Assembly: GCF_019050325.1 (NCBI RefSeq)
Contig: NZ_VOMB01000002.1
Coordinates: 248,001 to 312,000, forward strand
DNA from: [Mycobacterium] fortunisiensis
Lineage (GTDB): Bacteria; Actinomycetota; Actinomycetes; Mycobacteriales; Mycobacteriaceae
Length of the DNA: 64,000 nt
Reading direction: 5' to 3'
Positions 49,187 to 58,428 of this stretch are shown here, in pieces. The translations under genes and the position numbers were made by a program. The stretch's first letter is position 1; the number at the start of each line of letters is the position of its first letter. The notes beneath the pieces were generated by a model. The model saw only the letters and a program-made list of their open reading frames with translations. It did not search any database and was not told the origin of the DNA.

Positions 49187-50795
49187 ACGCGGCATCGATC
49201 GGGCTGAACCGCACGCCGTCGCGGTCCGATTCATCCGGGGCAGCTCCGGAGTCGATCACCACGGCGGTGGCCGCACCCCGATCGGCATCGATGTCGAGTG
49301 TCTCTCCCGGATCGCCATATACGCCGTGGCAATCAGTCAGGCACCGGCCGGTGACGGGATCGATGTTGTCGTCGAACATGTCGTTGACCCAGCCGGCCAT
49401 CAACCACTGCACGGCCGAAGGGTTTTGCGGCTGCGGGATACCGGCGATCAGGTAGGCGGCACCCTGGATCAGTGGGTTGCCGCCCAGCATGCTGTCCATG
49501 TGGACTCCGCCGTCGACCACGACCCCGTTGAACTTCCCGGGCCGTGCCGCCGAGAGGTCATCGTTGACGGTGCTCACCGAATTGAAAAGGTTCCACGGCG
49601 CCCCGATCTCGTAGACCGGAACGTAGTCGGCGGGATCGTGACCGTTGCTGTCCTCGAGCTGTTCGAGACGATCCATCGCGCTGGGCAACGTGCCGGACGG
49701 GGGAACCCCATCCAACAGGATCACGCCGGCCAGATCATTGGGGGCATCGTGGCCGTCGGCCCGCCGGGCCACCAACCCTTCGGCGTAATGGCCCGCGACT
49801 CCGGGGGCGAACCCGCCGCCAAGTGAGTGCCCGACCAGCACGAACTGCTGTGGCACGGTCGCGATTTCGTGGCCCGCCTTCAACGACGCCGTCGACATGC
49901 TGGTGTTCAGCGCTTTTCGGTCCGGGTCGAGGAAAAGCTGGGCGACAGCCTGGTGCATGGGGTCCCCGCCGAGCCACATACCGCCCTCGGCGAACGGGTT
50001 GGAGGTCACCGTGGTGACCACGACAACGCTGTTGGTGCGCTCGGCCAGAAACGACGCGGTGTAGCTGTACATCGGCCCGGTGGCGATGAACCCGTGCTGG
50101 AGGTAGATCAGCCGGTCGGGGTTCCCGTGCGTCGGGAAATACCAGTCGGCAGGGACCTCGTTGCCCGGGGAGACGACGAGGGTCGAACTACTCACCTCGA
50201 CCGCATCGCGCAGGGCCGGCGGCACCACCGGCGGCCCGTCGAGCGTCCGGATCAAGCCGCCGATGGCATCGAACACGGCCGAGCCGACGGCCTTGATCAC
50301 CGGCGGAACGTCGGACGTCGCGTCGGCGGCGGTCGCCTCGGACACCGGGGTTGTCTGTTCGGTCGTCACCGTCTTTTCGGTGGTGAGCGTCTTTTCGGTG
50401 GTGACCGTCTTTTCGGTGGTGACTGCCTTCGCCGCGGTGGCCGGCTTTGTCCGTTGCGACACTGCGGTCGCCGGCGCGAGTTTCTCGCGCAGCTCGCCGC
50501 TGACGTCATCTCGGTGCGCGGCCAACCGGTGCGGCGAAGTGGCCCCGGTGGCGGACTTCGGCTGTGCGGCAAGGCGGCTCGGGCGGTCAACGCGTTTGAG
50601 ACGGGACTTGTCGTGGTGGCGACCGCTGGACGTGGCCTTCCCCGGCTTTGCGTTGGCGGCCGACGACGTCTTGGCCGGCCCGGAATCCGACGCGCCATCG
50701 CTGTCGGCGCCGGCGGCGCCCGCGCCGGCGAGCGCGGCCGCCGTCACCCCGGCGGTCAGTACACCGGCCCCGAGCCACCCTGTCCACTGCACCAT
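49152..50795 (-). CDS. Exported alpha/beta hydrolase with repetitive N-terminal region
   Basis: 547 aa. A short hydrophobic N-terminus (GWLGAGVLTAGVTAAALAGAG) acts as signal or anchor. A long low-complexity linker (about 30-170) ends in tandem VTTEKT repeats. An alpha/beta-hydrolase domain follows (about 190-500), with the nucleophile in GHSLGGG, LLDGVPP and a His in GGVHMDS. The first part of the domain, NPDRLIYLQHGFIATGPMYSYTASFLAERT, is typical of lipases/esterases. The linker presumably carries the enzyme through the cell wall. It converges on the osmC gene with a 35-bp overlap. Confidence 0.78.
   Translation of the reverse strand: MVQWTGWLGAGVLTAGVTAAALAGAGAAGADSDGASDSGPAKTSSAANAKPGKATSSGRHHDKSRLKRVDRPSRLAAQPKSATGATSPHRLAAHRDDVSGELREKLAPATAVSQRTKPATAAKAVTTEKTVTTEKTLTTEKTVTTEQTTPVSEATAADATSDVPPVIKAVGSAVFDAIGGLIRTLDGPPVVPPALRDAVEVSSSTLVVSPGNEVPADWYFPTHGNPDRLIYLQHGFIATGPMYSYTASFLAERTNSVVVVTTVTSNPFAEGGMWLGGDPMHQAVAQLFLDPDRKALNTSMSTASLKAGHEIATVPQQFVLVGHSLGGGFAPGVAGHYAEGLVARRADGHDAPNDLAGVILLDGVPPSGTLPSAMDRLEQLEDSNGHDPADYVPVYEIGAPWNLFNSVSTVNDDLSAARPGKFNGVVVDGGVHMDSMLGGNPLIQGAAYLIAGIPQPQNPSAVQWLMAGWVNDMFDDNIDPVTGRCLTDCHGVYGDPGETLDIDADRGAATAVVIDSGAAPDESDRDGVRFSPIDAAFIPRSVLSRLA
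50353..50424. repeat. Tandem 18-bp coding repeats in the alpha/beta hydrolase gene
   Basis: Four tandem 18-bp units (50353, 50371, 50389, 50407): the last three are nearly identical, differing mainly at the end of the unit, and the first is degenerate. Each encodes VTTEKT (the first unit LTTEKT or VTTEQT type). The unit size keeps frame, so copy number can vary without breaking the protein. Confidence 0.8.
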
Positions 50796-50874
50796 CGGTA
50801 CCCCGCCCGTCGATCCACGATTGGCTGGATGTTAACCGCCGACTCGGCGTCGGGACCCGGTTTTCGGCCGACTG

Positions 50875-51951
50875 TCAGGCCGGCACCACACCACGCGGAA
50901 GGATCAGCGGCAGGTCGTTGTACGTGACGATGCCGGGCGCGGCGTTGACCACCGCGGGGATCGCGTTGATCGGGGGAGTGGCGGTCATGATGTGTCCCAA
51001 CACCATGAACTCCTCCAAGGTGGTGGCCTCGAAGTCGGGCGGTGGCAGGAAGCCCACCTTCATCGTCACCGTCGGCCGGCCGGCAACCTCGATCACCCAG
51101 CCATCCTGATCGATCTGCCAATCCGGTTGCAGGGTCTGGCCTTTGCGCCACCGCAGAGTGAGTTCGACGACGGTGCGCCGTCCGCCGGCCGCATCGTTGA
51201 CCAGGCCCTTCCAGCTGACGAACACCCCGGCCACGCAGCCGGCCGGGATCGTCCACGAACCGAGATCCAGATCCGCGGTGGTCTGTGCATACTCGGCGTC
51301 ACAACGTACTTCGTCGAACTCGACTCCCAGGGCGTCACCGATCATCCGCACCGCCTCGCCGAAGACCCCGGTGCCGTGGGCTGTCATGGCCGCAAGATCG
51401 GGATGGTCGATGGGCTGACCGAAACCGACCGGCTTCTCGGTTTCCGGTGAGTCGTAGAACGTGGTGTCGGCGGCCTCGTTCACCGTCACCTTGTCCACCC
51501 GGTCGCAGATGCCGGCCGCCACGATGGCCAGCTGGTTGACGTAGCCGGGGCTGATGCCCGAGCCGAACATCGTGGAACCGCCCTTGCGGCAGGCCTCGGC
51601 GATCCGTTCGCGGCCCTCGCCCTGGTTGTGTCCGGTGATGAACGACGCCGTCGCCACGACATTGACGCCGGCGGACAGGATTTCAACGAGCTCGTCGACG
51701 TTGATCCACATCGGGTTGTAGACCACCACGTCCGGTTTGAGGTCCAGCAGGGCCCGGACGTCATTGGTGGCGGTGACGCCGAGGGGCTCGATCCCGGCGA
51801 GTTCACCGACATCCTTCCCGGCTTTGTCCGCAGACCAGGCAAAGCAGCCGACCAACTCCAGGTTCGGGTTTCCGGCGATGGCCGCCACCGAACTCTTGCC
51901 GACGTTCCCGGTCGTCCACTGGACCACCCGGTATGGAGAAGTGTGTGCCAC
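50875..51951 (-). CDS. NAD(P)-binding DapB-like dihydrodipicolinate reductase-fold protein
   Basis: 358 aa. The N-terminal Rossmann domain is VVQWTTGNVGKSSVAAIAGNPNLELVGCFA (GxxGxxG variant TTGNVGKSS). A C-terminal DapB-like domain follows (WKGLVNDAAGGRRTVVEL). Such proteins in actinobacteria, of unknown substrate, are found near TetR regulators and steroid or aromatic catabolic genes. GTG 51951 has GAGGAAGGGA upstream. It is divergent from the TetR gene at 52052, with 100 bp between, and may be its target. Confidence 0.78.
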   Translation of the reverse strand: MAHTSPYRVVQWTTGNVGKSSVAAIAGNPNLELVGCFAWSADKAGKDVGELAGIEPLGVTATNDVRALLDLKPDVVVYNPMWINVDELVEILSAGVNVVATASFITGHNQGEGRERIAEACRKGGSTMFGSGISPGYVNQLAIVAAGICDRVDKVTVNEAADTTFYDSPETEKPVGFGQPIDHPDLAAMTAHGTGVFGEAVRMIGDALGVEFDEVRCDAEYAQTTADLDLGSWTIPAGCVAGVFVSWKGLVNDAAGGRRTVVELTLRWRKGQTLQPDWQIDQDGWVIEVAGRPTVTMKVGFLPPPDFEATTLEEFMVLGHIMTATPPINAIPAVVNAAPGIVTYNDLPLILPRGVVPA

Positions 51952-52051
51952 CGCCGTATTCCCTTCCTCGGTTTCGGGCAGTTTTCCACGCCCGTGAGAA
52001 AAAAGGAAGAGCACGCCGTCCGGGACCGGGTGAGCGGCTAGGATTGCCGGT

Positions 52052-52726
52052 GTGACCACCGAAAACGCGCCGCGACGCGGGCGCGGCCGGCCACCGCGCA
52101 TCGATCAGAGCCAGATCGTGGCGGCGGCGCGCGCCATCGCGCCCGGTGCGTTGACGATGCAGGCGGTGGCCGATGCGCTCGGCGTGGATCGCACCACGCT
52201 GCACTACTACGTCGGAGACCGTGACGGTCTGCTGGAGTTGGTGGTGGCCGACCTGTTCGAGACCGAACTGCGCTCGATCAAGTTGCCGGAGAACGCGAGT
52301 TGGCAGGAGGTCCTGCGGGCCTACGGCAGCGCCATCCGCCAGGGCGTGCTCAAACTCGGGGTGACGGCGACCAGTTTCCGGCTGAGCGGCAGCGGCGGCG
52401 CGGCCAGCCTCGCGCTCGCCGAACAGGTGCTGCGCGCCCTGACCGCGGGCGGTTTCGACACCGCCGATGCCGGGCGGGTGCTGACGCTGGTGTCCGGGCT
52501 GGCGATGTCGTCGGCACACGACGTGCTGGGCTCGGCGGAATCGCGGCTGCACCACCAGACGCCCGAGGTGATCCGTGCCCTCAGTGACCTGTCGTCCGGG
52601 GATTTCCCGCTGCTGAGCGGCGTGGTGACCGATCGTGGCGTCGATGCGACGGCCGAGCAGGACTTCAGCTTCAACCTCGACATCGTGATCGCCGGGCTCG
52701 AGCAGTTTCTGGCCTCCCCGGCGTGA
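52052..52726 (+). CDS. TetR family regulator
   Basis: 224 aa. The HTH is at RIDQSQIVAAARAIAPGALTMQAVADALG, then VDRTTLHYYVGDRDGLLELVV (about 17-66). A large helical ligand domain follows. GTG 52052 is 7 nt after TAGGAT, leaderless. It is divergent from the DapB-fold protein gene and precedes the minus-strand lysozyme-inhibitor-like gene, whose stop is 10 bp away. Confidence 0.85.
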   Translation: MTTENAPRRGRGRPPRIDQSQIVAAARAIAPGALTMQAVADALGVDRTTLHYYVGDRDGLLELVVADLFETELRSIKLPENASWQEVLRAYGSAIRQGVLKLGVTATSFRLSGSGGAASLALAEQVLRALTAGGFDTADAGRVLTLVSGLAMSSAHDVLGSAESRLHHQTPEVIRALSDLSSGDFPLLSGVVTDRGVDATAEQDFSFNLDIVIAGLEQFLASPA

Positions 52727-52736
52727 TCGGCCCCGA

Positions 52737-53354
52737 TCAGCTCGCCCGGCAGCTCATCTTGCTGCCGTGGAAGTCAATGGTGATGTCGCCGTGGTGTTCT
52801 CGATAGTCGACACCTTCGCGGGCGTAGTGGATACCGCTGGCCACCACCTGTTGGATCAGGATGGCCTTGTCGGCGCCGACGGTCAGCACCATGGCCGAGG
52901 GATCGATGTCGGTGTAGAACACGCCCGACACGGGTTTGTCGCTGTCGCAACGGTATTCGACCGGTGTGGGGGCGGTGTCGTCCTTCGCCGCGACCTGCAA
53001 CTCTACGAGCCTGGTCTGGTAGGCCTCCAGTAAGCAGCGATGCGCGTCGGTGCTGTCGACACACTTGTCGCGTCCGGACACCCATTCGCGTTGAGTTCTT
53101 CTCAATTGGTAAGAGTCGAGCCCGGTTTCGCCGACAGACTGCTGATAGGTCCGGGCCAGGCGTTGGTCCAGGTCGGCCAGAGCGGGATCGGCGCACACCT
53201 GTGTCTCGACGTCGCCGGCGGGCTGGGCGCAGTCGATTGCGGACGCGGTGGGGGCTGCGGTTTCCGACTTGTCACCGTCGTCGGTGGTGCTGCCGCAGGC
53301 CGCGACCGTCAGTACCGACGTCACCAGGATCGGCAGCAGGGAAAGGTGCCTCAT
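52737..53354 (-). CDS. Lipoprotein with LprI-type and MliC-type lysozyme inhibitor domains
   Basis: About 205 aa. The lipobox is VAAC (Cys20). The first domain (about 40-115: IDCAQPAGDVETQVCADPALADLDQRL to EWVSGRDKCVDSTDAHRCLLEAYQTRL) is the LprI/DUF1311 domain with four Cys. The second (about 130-205: VEYRCDSDKPVSGVFYTDIDPSAMVLTVGADKAILIQQV to GDITIDFHGSKMSC) is an MliC-type domain. Both domain families inhibit lysozyme; M. tuberculosis LprI is reported to do so. The fusion of both in one protein is notable. ATG 53354 or 53363 could be the start. Confidence 0.82.
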   Translation of the reverse strand: MRHLSLLPILVTSVLTVAACGSTTDDGDKSETAAPTASAIDCAQPAGDVETQVCADPALADLDQRLARTYQQSVGETGLDSYQLRRTQREWVSGRDKCVDSTDAHRCLLEAYQTRLVELQVAAKDDTAPTPVEYRCDSDKPVSGVFYTDIDPSAMVLTVGADKAILIQQVVASGIHYAREGVDYREHHGDITIDFHGSKMSCRAS

Positions 53355-53399
53355 GGTCGGCATCCTAGGTGCGCTGCGTCAGCAGCCCCCGACGCCATG

Positions 53400-53412
53400 C
53401 GGTACAGTACCG
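53400..53412. promoter_or_regulatory. Palindrome upstream of mmpS pair 2
   Basis: CGGTAC-A-GTACCG, perfect 6-bp arms, about 107 bp before the mmpS start. It is the best candidate site for the TetR protein encoded at the end of the same operon, giving autoregulation. The two inhibitors of this arrangement (distance, no -10 seen) keep the assignment open. Confidence 0.5.
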
Positions 53413-53518
53413 TCCGGCGGCCAGGCGGAACCGGGGTTCCGTCTTGGATTTTCCGGACAAGGCGCCGTCGCCGCCGGGCGGCGCCGGCGTTGTGGGTTGG
53501 ATGAAAAGCGGGAGGAAC

Positions 53519-53950
53519 ATGCTGTTCCGGGTGTTGAAGCGGTTTTGGATCCCGCTGGTGCTGGTGGTGGTTGTCGCCCTGGGCGCCTACGCGGTCCTAC
53601 GAATTCGCGGTACCGGGCAGCAGGAACCGAACTTGGCGGAGGGCTCCGGAATTACCGAGAACTTCAATCCGAAGCACATCAAGTACGAGATCACCGGGTC
53701 CGGGGGCACTGTGAACATCAACTATCTAGATGAATACGGTCAACCCAACCTCATTGAAAATGCCCCGTTGCCTTGGTCATTCACGATCGTGACGACGCTG
53801 CCGTCCATGTCGGCCAACATCATGGCCCAGGGTGAACGCAACGTCACGGATCTCGGGTGCCGGGTGACTGTCGATGGCGACGTGCGCGACGACCGGACGA
53901 GCACCGACACCTTCAAACCGTTCATCTACTGCTTGGTGAAATCCGTATGA
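53519..53950 (+). CDS. mmpS: MmpS-family accessory membrane protein (pair 2)
   Basis: 143 aa. The membrane helix is PLVLVVVVALGAYAVL (about 12-28). The MmpS beta domain is KYEITGSGGTVNINYLD, APLPWSFTIVTTLPSMSANIMAQG, with the final CRVTVDGD and YCLVKSV cysteines. ATG 53519 follows GGGAGG with correct spacing; ATG 53501 upstream is in frame but has no such site. The length matches pair 1 (144 aa). The stop overlaps mmpL (ATGA). Confidence 0.88.
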   Translation: MLFRVLKRFWIPLVLVVVVALGAYAVLRIRGTGQQEPNLAEGSGITENFNPKHIKYEITGSGGTVNINYLDEYGQPNLIENAPLPWSFTIVTTLPSMSANIMAQGERNVTDLGCRVTVDGDVRDDRTSTDTFKPFIYCLVKSV

Positions 53951-56853
53951 GCAACGCGCACACGAAGTCCCATCGCCCGTTTCTGGGCCGGATGGTCCGG
54001 ATCTTTTCACTGCCGATCATCGTGTTCTGGGTGCTCCTCACGGTTGCCCTGGGAACTCTTGTGCCCTCACTTGACGAGGTCGCGGCATCTCGATCGGTCC
54101 CACTGAGCCCCACCGATGCACCGGCGTACAAGTCGATGCTGAACATCGGCAAGGTGTTTCAGCAGTACGATTCGGACTCCTCGGCGATGGTCGTGCTGGA
54201 GAGCGACGAACCGGTCGGTGCGGCCGCGCACAAGTACTACGACGAGATCGTCGCCAAACTGAACGCCGATACCGACCACGTCCAGAACGTCCAGGACTTC
54301 TGGAGCGATCCGATGACCGCGGCGGGCTCGCAGAGTGTGGACGGCAAGTCGGCCTATGTGCAGATCTTCCTGGCCGGGGATCAGGGCACCAGCAAGAGCC
54401 ACGAGTCCGTCGCCGCGGTGCGTGACATCGTGGCCTCGGTACCCGCCCCGCCAGGCATCACGGCCCACGTCGCCGGAAACAGCGTGCTCAACGCTGATAC
54501 CAGCGTGGCAGGCCATCAAAGTATGGCGAAAATGGAGTTGGTGTCGGTCGGCGTCATCATCGTGATGCTGCTCGCGGTGTACCGCTCCGTCGTAACGCTG
54601 CTCGTGTCGATGGTTGTCATTCTTCTGGAACTATTTGCTGCACAGGGCGTTACGGCTGCCGCCGGCCACCTGAACATCATCGGCCTGACCCCGTACGCGG
54701 TGAGCATGGTGACCATGCTGGCCCTGGCCGCCGGCACAGATTATGTGATTTTCCTGCTCGGCCGATATCACGAGGAACGATCGAAGGGGCTGGATCGAGA
54801 AGACGCGTTCTATGTGGCCTACAGCGGCGTATCGCACGTCATCCTGGGCTCCGGGTTGACGATCGTCGGGGCCTGCCTGTGCCTCACCATGACCACGCTG
54901 CCCTACTTCCAGACCATGGGTCTGCCCTGCGCCATCTCAGTTCTGGTGATCATCATTGCCGGACTGACGTTGGCGCCTGCGGTCCTGACCGTCGCGTCGA
55001 AGTTCGGTCTACTCGATCCCAAGCACAAGATCGCGTCGCCGGGTTGGCGCAAGGTCGGCACGTCGGTGGTGCGCTGGCCCATCCCCATCGTCTTCGTCAC
55101 CAGCGTAATCGCCGTCATCGGCTTCGTCGCCCTGATGACCTATGTGCCGCAGTACAACGACAAGCAGTTCACCCCCGCCGATATGCCGGCGAACCTCGCC
55201 ATGGGCGTTGCTGATCGGCACTTCTCCCAAGCCCGGATGAACCCCGAGCTACTGATGCTCGAGGCCGATCACGACCTGCGCACCCCGTCGGACATGCTCG
55301 TCATCGAAAAGGTGGCCAAGAACGTGATGCACATGCGGGGCATCGAACGAGTGCAGACCATCACCCGCCCCTTGGGTGCGCCGATCGAGCACAGCTCGAT
55401 CCCGTTCCTGCTCGGTGCGCAGAACGCCAGCACGCTGCAGTCCGCCAAGTTCAACAACGACAACTCGGCGCAGATGCTCGAACAGGCCGACGAGATGAGC
55501 CGGACCGTCGCCAGTATGGAGCGGATGTACAGCCTCATGACCGAGCTCACCGCCACCACACACAGCATGGTGGGGCGCACCCACGACATGGTCGAAGCCA
55601 CCAAGGAGATGCGCGACAACCTGGCCGATTTCGACGATTTCTTCCGGCCGCTGCGTAACTACCTGTATTGGGAACCGCACTGCTTCGACATCCCGATGTG
55701 CCAGTCGCTGCGGTCGATCTTCGACACCCTCGACGGTATCGACGCGCTCACCGACGAAATGCAGGGCCTGACCATCGACATGGATCGCATGGATGAGCTC
55801 ATGCCGCAGATGCTGCCCGTGTTGCGCTCGACCATCGATTCGATGTCACGGATGCGCGATTTCATGATCGCGACCCACAGCACCATGGCCGGCACCCAGG
55901 CCGCACAACAGGAAGCGGCCAAGGGCGCGACGGAGATCGGCCTGTACTTCGATCAGGCCAAGAACGACGACATGTTCTACCTGCCGCCGGATGTGTTCGA
56001 CAACCCTGACTTCAACCGGGCGGTCAAGATGTTCATGTCCCCCGATGGCAAGGCGGTCAGGATGATCGTCACCCATCAGGGTGACCCCGCCTCGGTGGAC
56101 GGCATCGAACATGTCCGAGGGATCAAAGGTGCTGTCGCCGACGCTCTCAAGGGCACTCCGCTGGCCAGTGCGAAGGTTTCGCTCGCCGGTACGGCGTCGC
56201 TCTACAGCGATATGCAGGACGGTGTGAAAACCGATCTCATGATTGTGGTGATCGCGGCGTTGATCCTCATTTTCAGCATCATGTTGATCATCACCCGAAG
56301 CGTGGTGGCCGCCTTGGTGATCGTGGGCACCGTGGCCGCGTCCCTGGGTACGGCGTGTGGCTTGTCGGTGCTGCTCTGGCAGGACATCCTGGGCCTGGGC
56401 GTGCAGTGGATCGTGATCCCGCTGTCGATGGTGATCCTGCTGGCAGTGGGTTCGGACTACAACCTGCTGGTGGTCTCGCGGTTCAGGGAAGAGATACACG
56501 CCGGGCTCAATACCGGGATCATCCGTGGGATCGGGGCGACCGGACGTGTCGTCACCGCGGCCGGCCTGGTGTTCGCCTTCACCATGATGTCGATGATCGT
56601 CAGCGATCTGCGGGTGGTCGGCCAACTCGGGATGACGATCGGCATCGGCCTGGTGGTCGACACCCTGATCGTGCGCTCGTTCATGACGCCATCGATCGCC
56701 GCAGCGCTCGGCCGCTGGTTCTGGTGGCCGCTCAACACCTTTGAGATCACCCGTCAGGGTCGCGAAGAGCGTGCGCGCAAGAAGGCCGCAGCGCGCGGCG
56801 ATGGCGGCGACACGGACGACAAAACCGCGCCGATCCCGACGTCTCCGGCGTGA
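53947..56853 (+). CDS. mmpL: MmpL-family RND transporter (pair 2)
   Basis: 968 aa, a paralogue of the pair 1 protein over its whole length: shared DSSAMVVLE or DSSLMVVVE, AAGTDY, DDFFRP-RNYLYWEPHC and AVGSDYNLLVV, with conserved proton-relay Asp-Tyr pairs. Twelve membrane helices are distributed as in pair 1. It overlaps mmpS and the tetR gene by 4 bp each. The substrate (lipid or siderophore) is unknown. This operon carries its own regulator at the end, in contrast to pair 1, whose regulator is divergent. Confidence 0.92.
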   Translation: MSNAHTKSHRPFLGRMVRIFSLPIIVFWVLLTVALGTLVPSLDEVAASRSVPLSPTDAPAYKSMLNIGKVFQQYDSDSSAMVVLESDEPVGAAAHKYYDEIVAKLNADTDHVQNVQDFWSDPMTAAGSQSVDGKSAYVQIFLAGDQGTSKSHESVAAVRDIVASVPAPPGITAHVAGNSVLNADTSVAGHQSMAKMELVSVGVIIVMLLAVYRSVVTLLVSMVVILLELFAAQGVTAAAGHLNIIGLTPYAVSMVTMLALAAGTDYVIFLLGRYHEERSKGLDREDAFYVAYSGVSHVILGSGLTIVGACLCLTMTTLPYFQTMGLPCAISVLVIIIAGLTLAPAVLTVASKFGLLDPKHKIASPGWRKVGTSVVRWPIPIVFVTSVIAVIGFVALMTYVPQYNDKQFTPADMPANLAMGVADRHFSQARMNPELLMLEADHDLRTPSDMLVIEKVAKNVMHMRGIERVQTITRPLGAPIEHSSIPFLLGAQNASTLQSAKFNNDNSAQMLEQADEMSRTVASMERMYSLMTELTATTHSMVGRTHDMVEATKEMRDNLADFDDFFRPLRNYLYWEPHCFDIPMCQSLRSIFDTLDGIDALTDEMQGLTIDMDRMDELMPQMLPVLRSTIDSMSRMRDFMIATHSTMAGTQAAQQEAAKGATEIGLYFDQAKNDDMFYLPPDVFDNPDFNRAVKMFMSPDGKAVRMIVTHQGDPASVDGIEHVRGIKGAVADALKGTPLASAKVSLAGTASLYSDMQDGVKTDLMIVVIAALILIFSIMLIITRSVVAALVIVGTVAASLGTACGLSVLLWQDILGLGVQWIVIPLSMVILLAVGSDYNLLVVSRFREEIHAGLNTGIIRGIGATGRVVTAAGLVFAFTMMSMIVSDLRVVGQLGMTIGIGLVVDTLIVRSFMTPSIAAALGRWFWWPLNTFEITRQGREERARKKAAARGDGGDTDDKTAPIPTSPA

Positions 56854-57488
56854 TCACGGTGAGCGACCAAGAGAATCCGGTGGACGCGGAGTCGAAACTG
56901 CGCCGGCGCACCGATGGACGGCTGGACCGGACACGTGACCCGGCGATCCTCAATGCGGCCTTGGCCGCACTGGTCGAGAACGGTTATGTCGACACCACGA
57001 TGAACGACATCGCCGCCCGCGCCGGTGTCGGCAAGGCGGCGATCTACCGGCGCTGGTCGTCGAAGGCCGCGTTGATCACCGACGCCCTCGTGTACTGGCG
57101 GCCGGACCTGATGACCGACGACGTACCCGACACCGGCACCCTGGAAGGCGATTTCGACGAGATCGTGCGGCTGGCCGCCCGCAACGACGACGAGGAAGTC
57201 TTCTCGTACGACCTGGTGTTGCGCGTGGCAGTCGAGGCCACCCACGATCCACACCTCGGCTCGGCGCTCGACGAGTTGACGTTGCTCAAGGGCCGGCGGG
57301 TGATGACGACGATCCTGCAGCGGGCCTCGGCCCGCGGGGAGATCTCGGCCGACCGCAACTGGTCGCTGATCGCCGACGTGCTGACCGGCATGGGCCTGAT
57401 GCGGGTGATCAGCGGGCAGCGCGTCGACGCGAAGTTCGTCAGGGAGGTCCTCGACACCCTGATCCTGCCTGCGATCCGCGCGCAGTAG
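56850..57488 (+). CDS. TetR family regulator in the mmpL operon (pair 2)
   Basis: 212 aa. The HTH is YVDTTMNDIAARAGVGKAAIYRRWSSKAALITDAL (about 46-80), preceded by DPAILNAALAALVENG. The C-terminal domain has WSLIADVLTGMGLMRVISGQ. GTG 56850 overlaps the mmpL stop (GTGA), so it is translated with the transporter. It probably represses its own operon through the palindrome at 53400-53412, responding to the transported compound (inference). Confidence 0.87.
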   Translation: MITVSDQENPVDAESKLRRRTDGRLDRTRDPAILNAALAALVENGYVDTTMNDIAARAGVGKAAIYRRWSSKAALITDALVYWRPDLMTDDVPDTGTLEGDFDEIVRLAARNDDEEVFSYDLVLRVAVEATHDPHLGSALDELTLLKGRRVMTTILQRASARGEISADRNWSLIADVLTGMGLMRVISGQRVDAKFVREVLDTLILPAIRAQ

Positions 57489-57495
57489 CGCCGGG

Positions 57496-58428
57496 TCAGG
57501 TCCCGCGTTCCGGCTCGACCACCAGATTCGGTGGCCGCTGGCCCGCGGCGTAGGCGGTGATCTGATCACGTGCCACCTGCCAGGCCCGTTCGGATGCGCC
57601 GCTGGTGCTGCCCGCGACGTGCGGGGTGAGCAGCAGCCCCGGTGCCGACCACAGCGGATGCCCGGCCGGTAGCGGTTCGGGTTCGGTGACGTCGAGAGCG
57701 GCGCGCAGCCGGCCCGAGCTCAGCTCGGCCAGCAACGCGTCGGGGTCCACTGCCGGACCTCGGCCGACGTTGACCACCACTGTGCCGTCCCGCAATTGGG
57801 CCAGGAAGCCGGAATCGATGATGTGGTAGGTCGATTCGTCGGCGGGCAGCATCGCGACGACAGCGTCGGCGCTCGGCAGCAGGTCCTCGATTTCACTCAT
57901 CGCGTGCACACCTGCCCGGGCGTGGCGTCCGACGAGCGTCACGTCGACCTCGAACGGCGCCAGCCGGGCTGCGAGATTGACAGCCAGATCCCCCGCACCC
58001 AGGATCAGCACGCGCTTGCCGATCAGGGTGTCGGTCTCCTTGGCAGACCAGATTCCTTGGGACTGCAGGTCTTTGAACCGCCACAGGTCGCGGTAGATGG
58101 TCAGCAGCACGGCCACCACCCATTCCGCAGACGAACCGCCGTGTGCCCCACGTGCATTGGCCAATGCGACGCCGTCCGGCAGATGCGGCACCCACTGCTC
58201 GTAGCCGGCGCTGAGGGTCTGCACCAGGCGTAACTCGGGGAGCTCGGCGAGCCGCGTGCCGACCCGTCCCGCGCCGCCGGGCCCGACCACGACCACCGGC
58301 GCGTCGCGGTGGGTGACCGGCCACGGCTCACCGGCTTGGTAGCGAACCGCGTCCAGCCCCGGTGCGGAATCCAGAATCTTCACACCGAGGTCGTCGGGAA
58401 CGAGAACCTTCAACACGGGATGTGGCAC
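57496..58428 (-). CDS. D-2-hydroxyacid dehydrogenase
   Basis: 310 aa. The NAD-binding motif is LILGAGDLAVNLAARLAPFEVDVTLVGR. The catalytic residues are an Arg in VNVGRGPAVD, a Glu in VTEPEPLP and His in LTPHVAGST. The N-terminal LVQTLSAGYEQW and the substrate loop are typical. The specificity (phosphoglycerate, glyoxylate/hydroxypyruvate or other) is not readable. GTG 58428 follows AGGAGGAG. It converges on the tetR end of the mmpL pair 2 operon. Confidence 0.88.
   Translation of the reverse strand: MPHPVLKVLVPDDLGVKILDSAPGLDAVRYQAGEPWPVTHRDAPVVVVGPGGAGRVGTRLAELPELRLVQTLSAGYEQWVPHLPDGVALANARGAHGGSSAEWVVAVLLTIYRDLWRFKDLQSQGIWSAKETDTLIGKRVLILGAGDLAVNLAARLAPFEVDVTLVGRHARAGVHAMSEIEDLLPSADAVVAMLPADESTYHIIDSGFLAQLRDGTVVVNVGRGPAVDPDALLAELSSGRLRAALDVTEPEPLPAGHPLWSAPGLLLTPHVAGSTSGASERAWQVARDQITAYAAGQRPPNLVVEPERGT

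Noticed and set aside
50353..50424. Tandem repeats considered as a CRISPR array
   Set aside because: The units are adjacent, 18 bp, in frame with coding sequence and without spacers.
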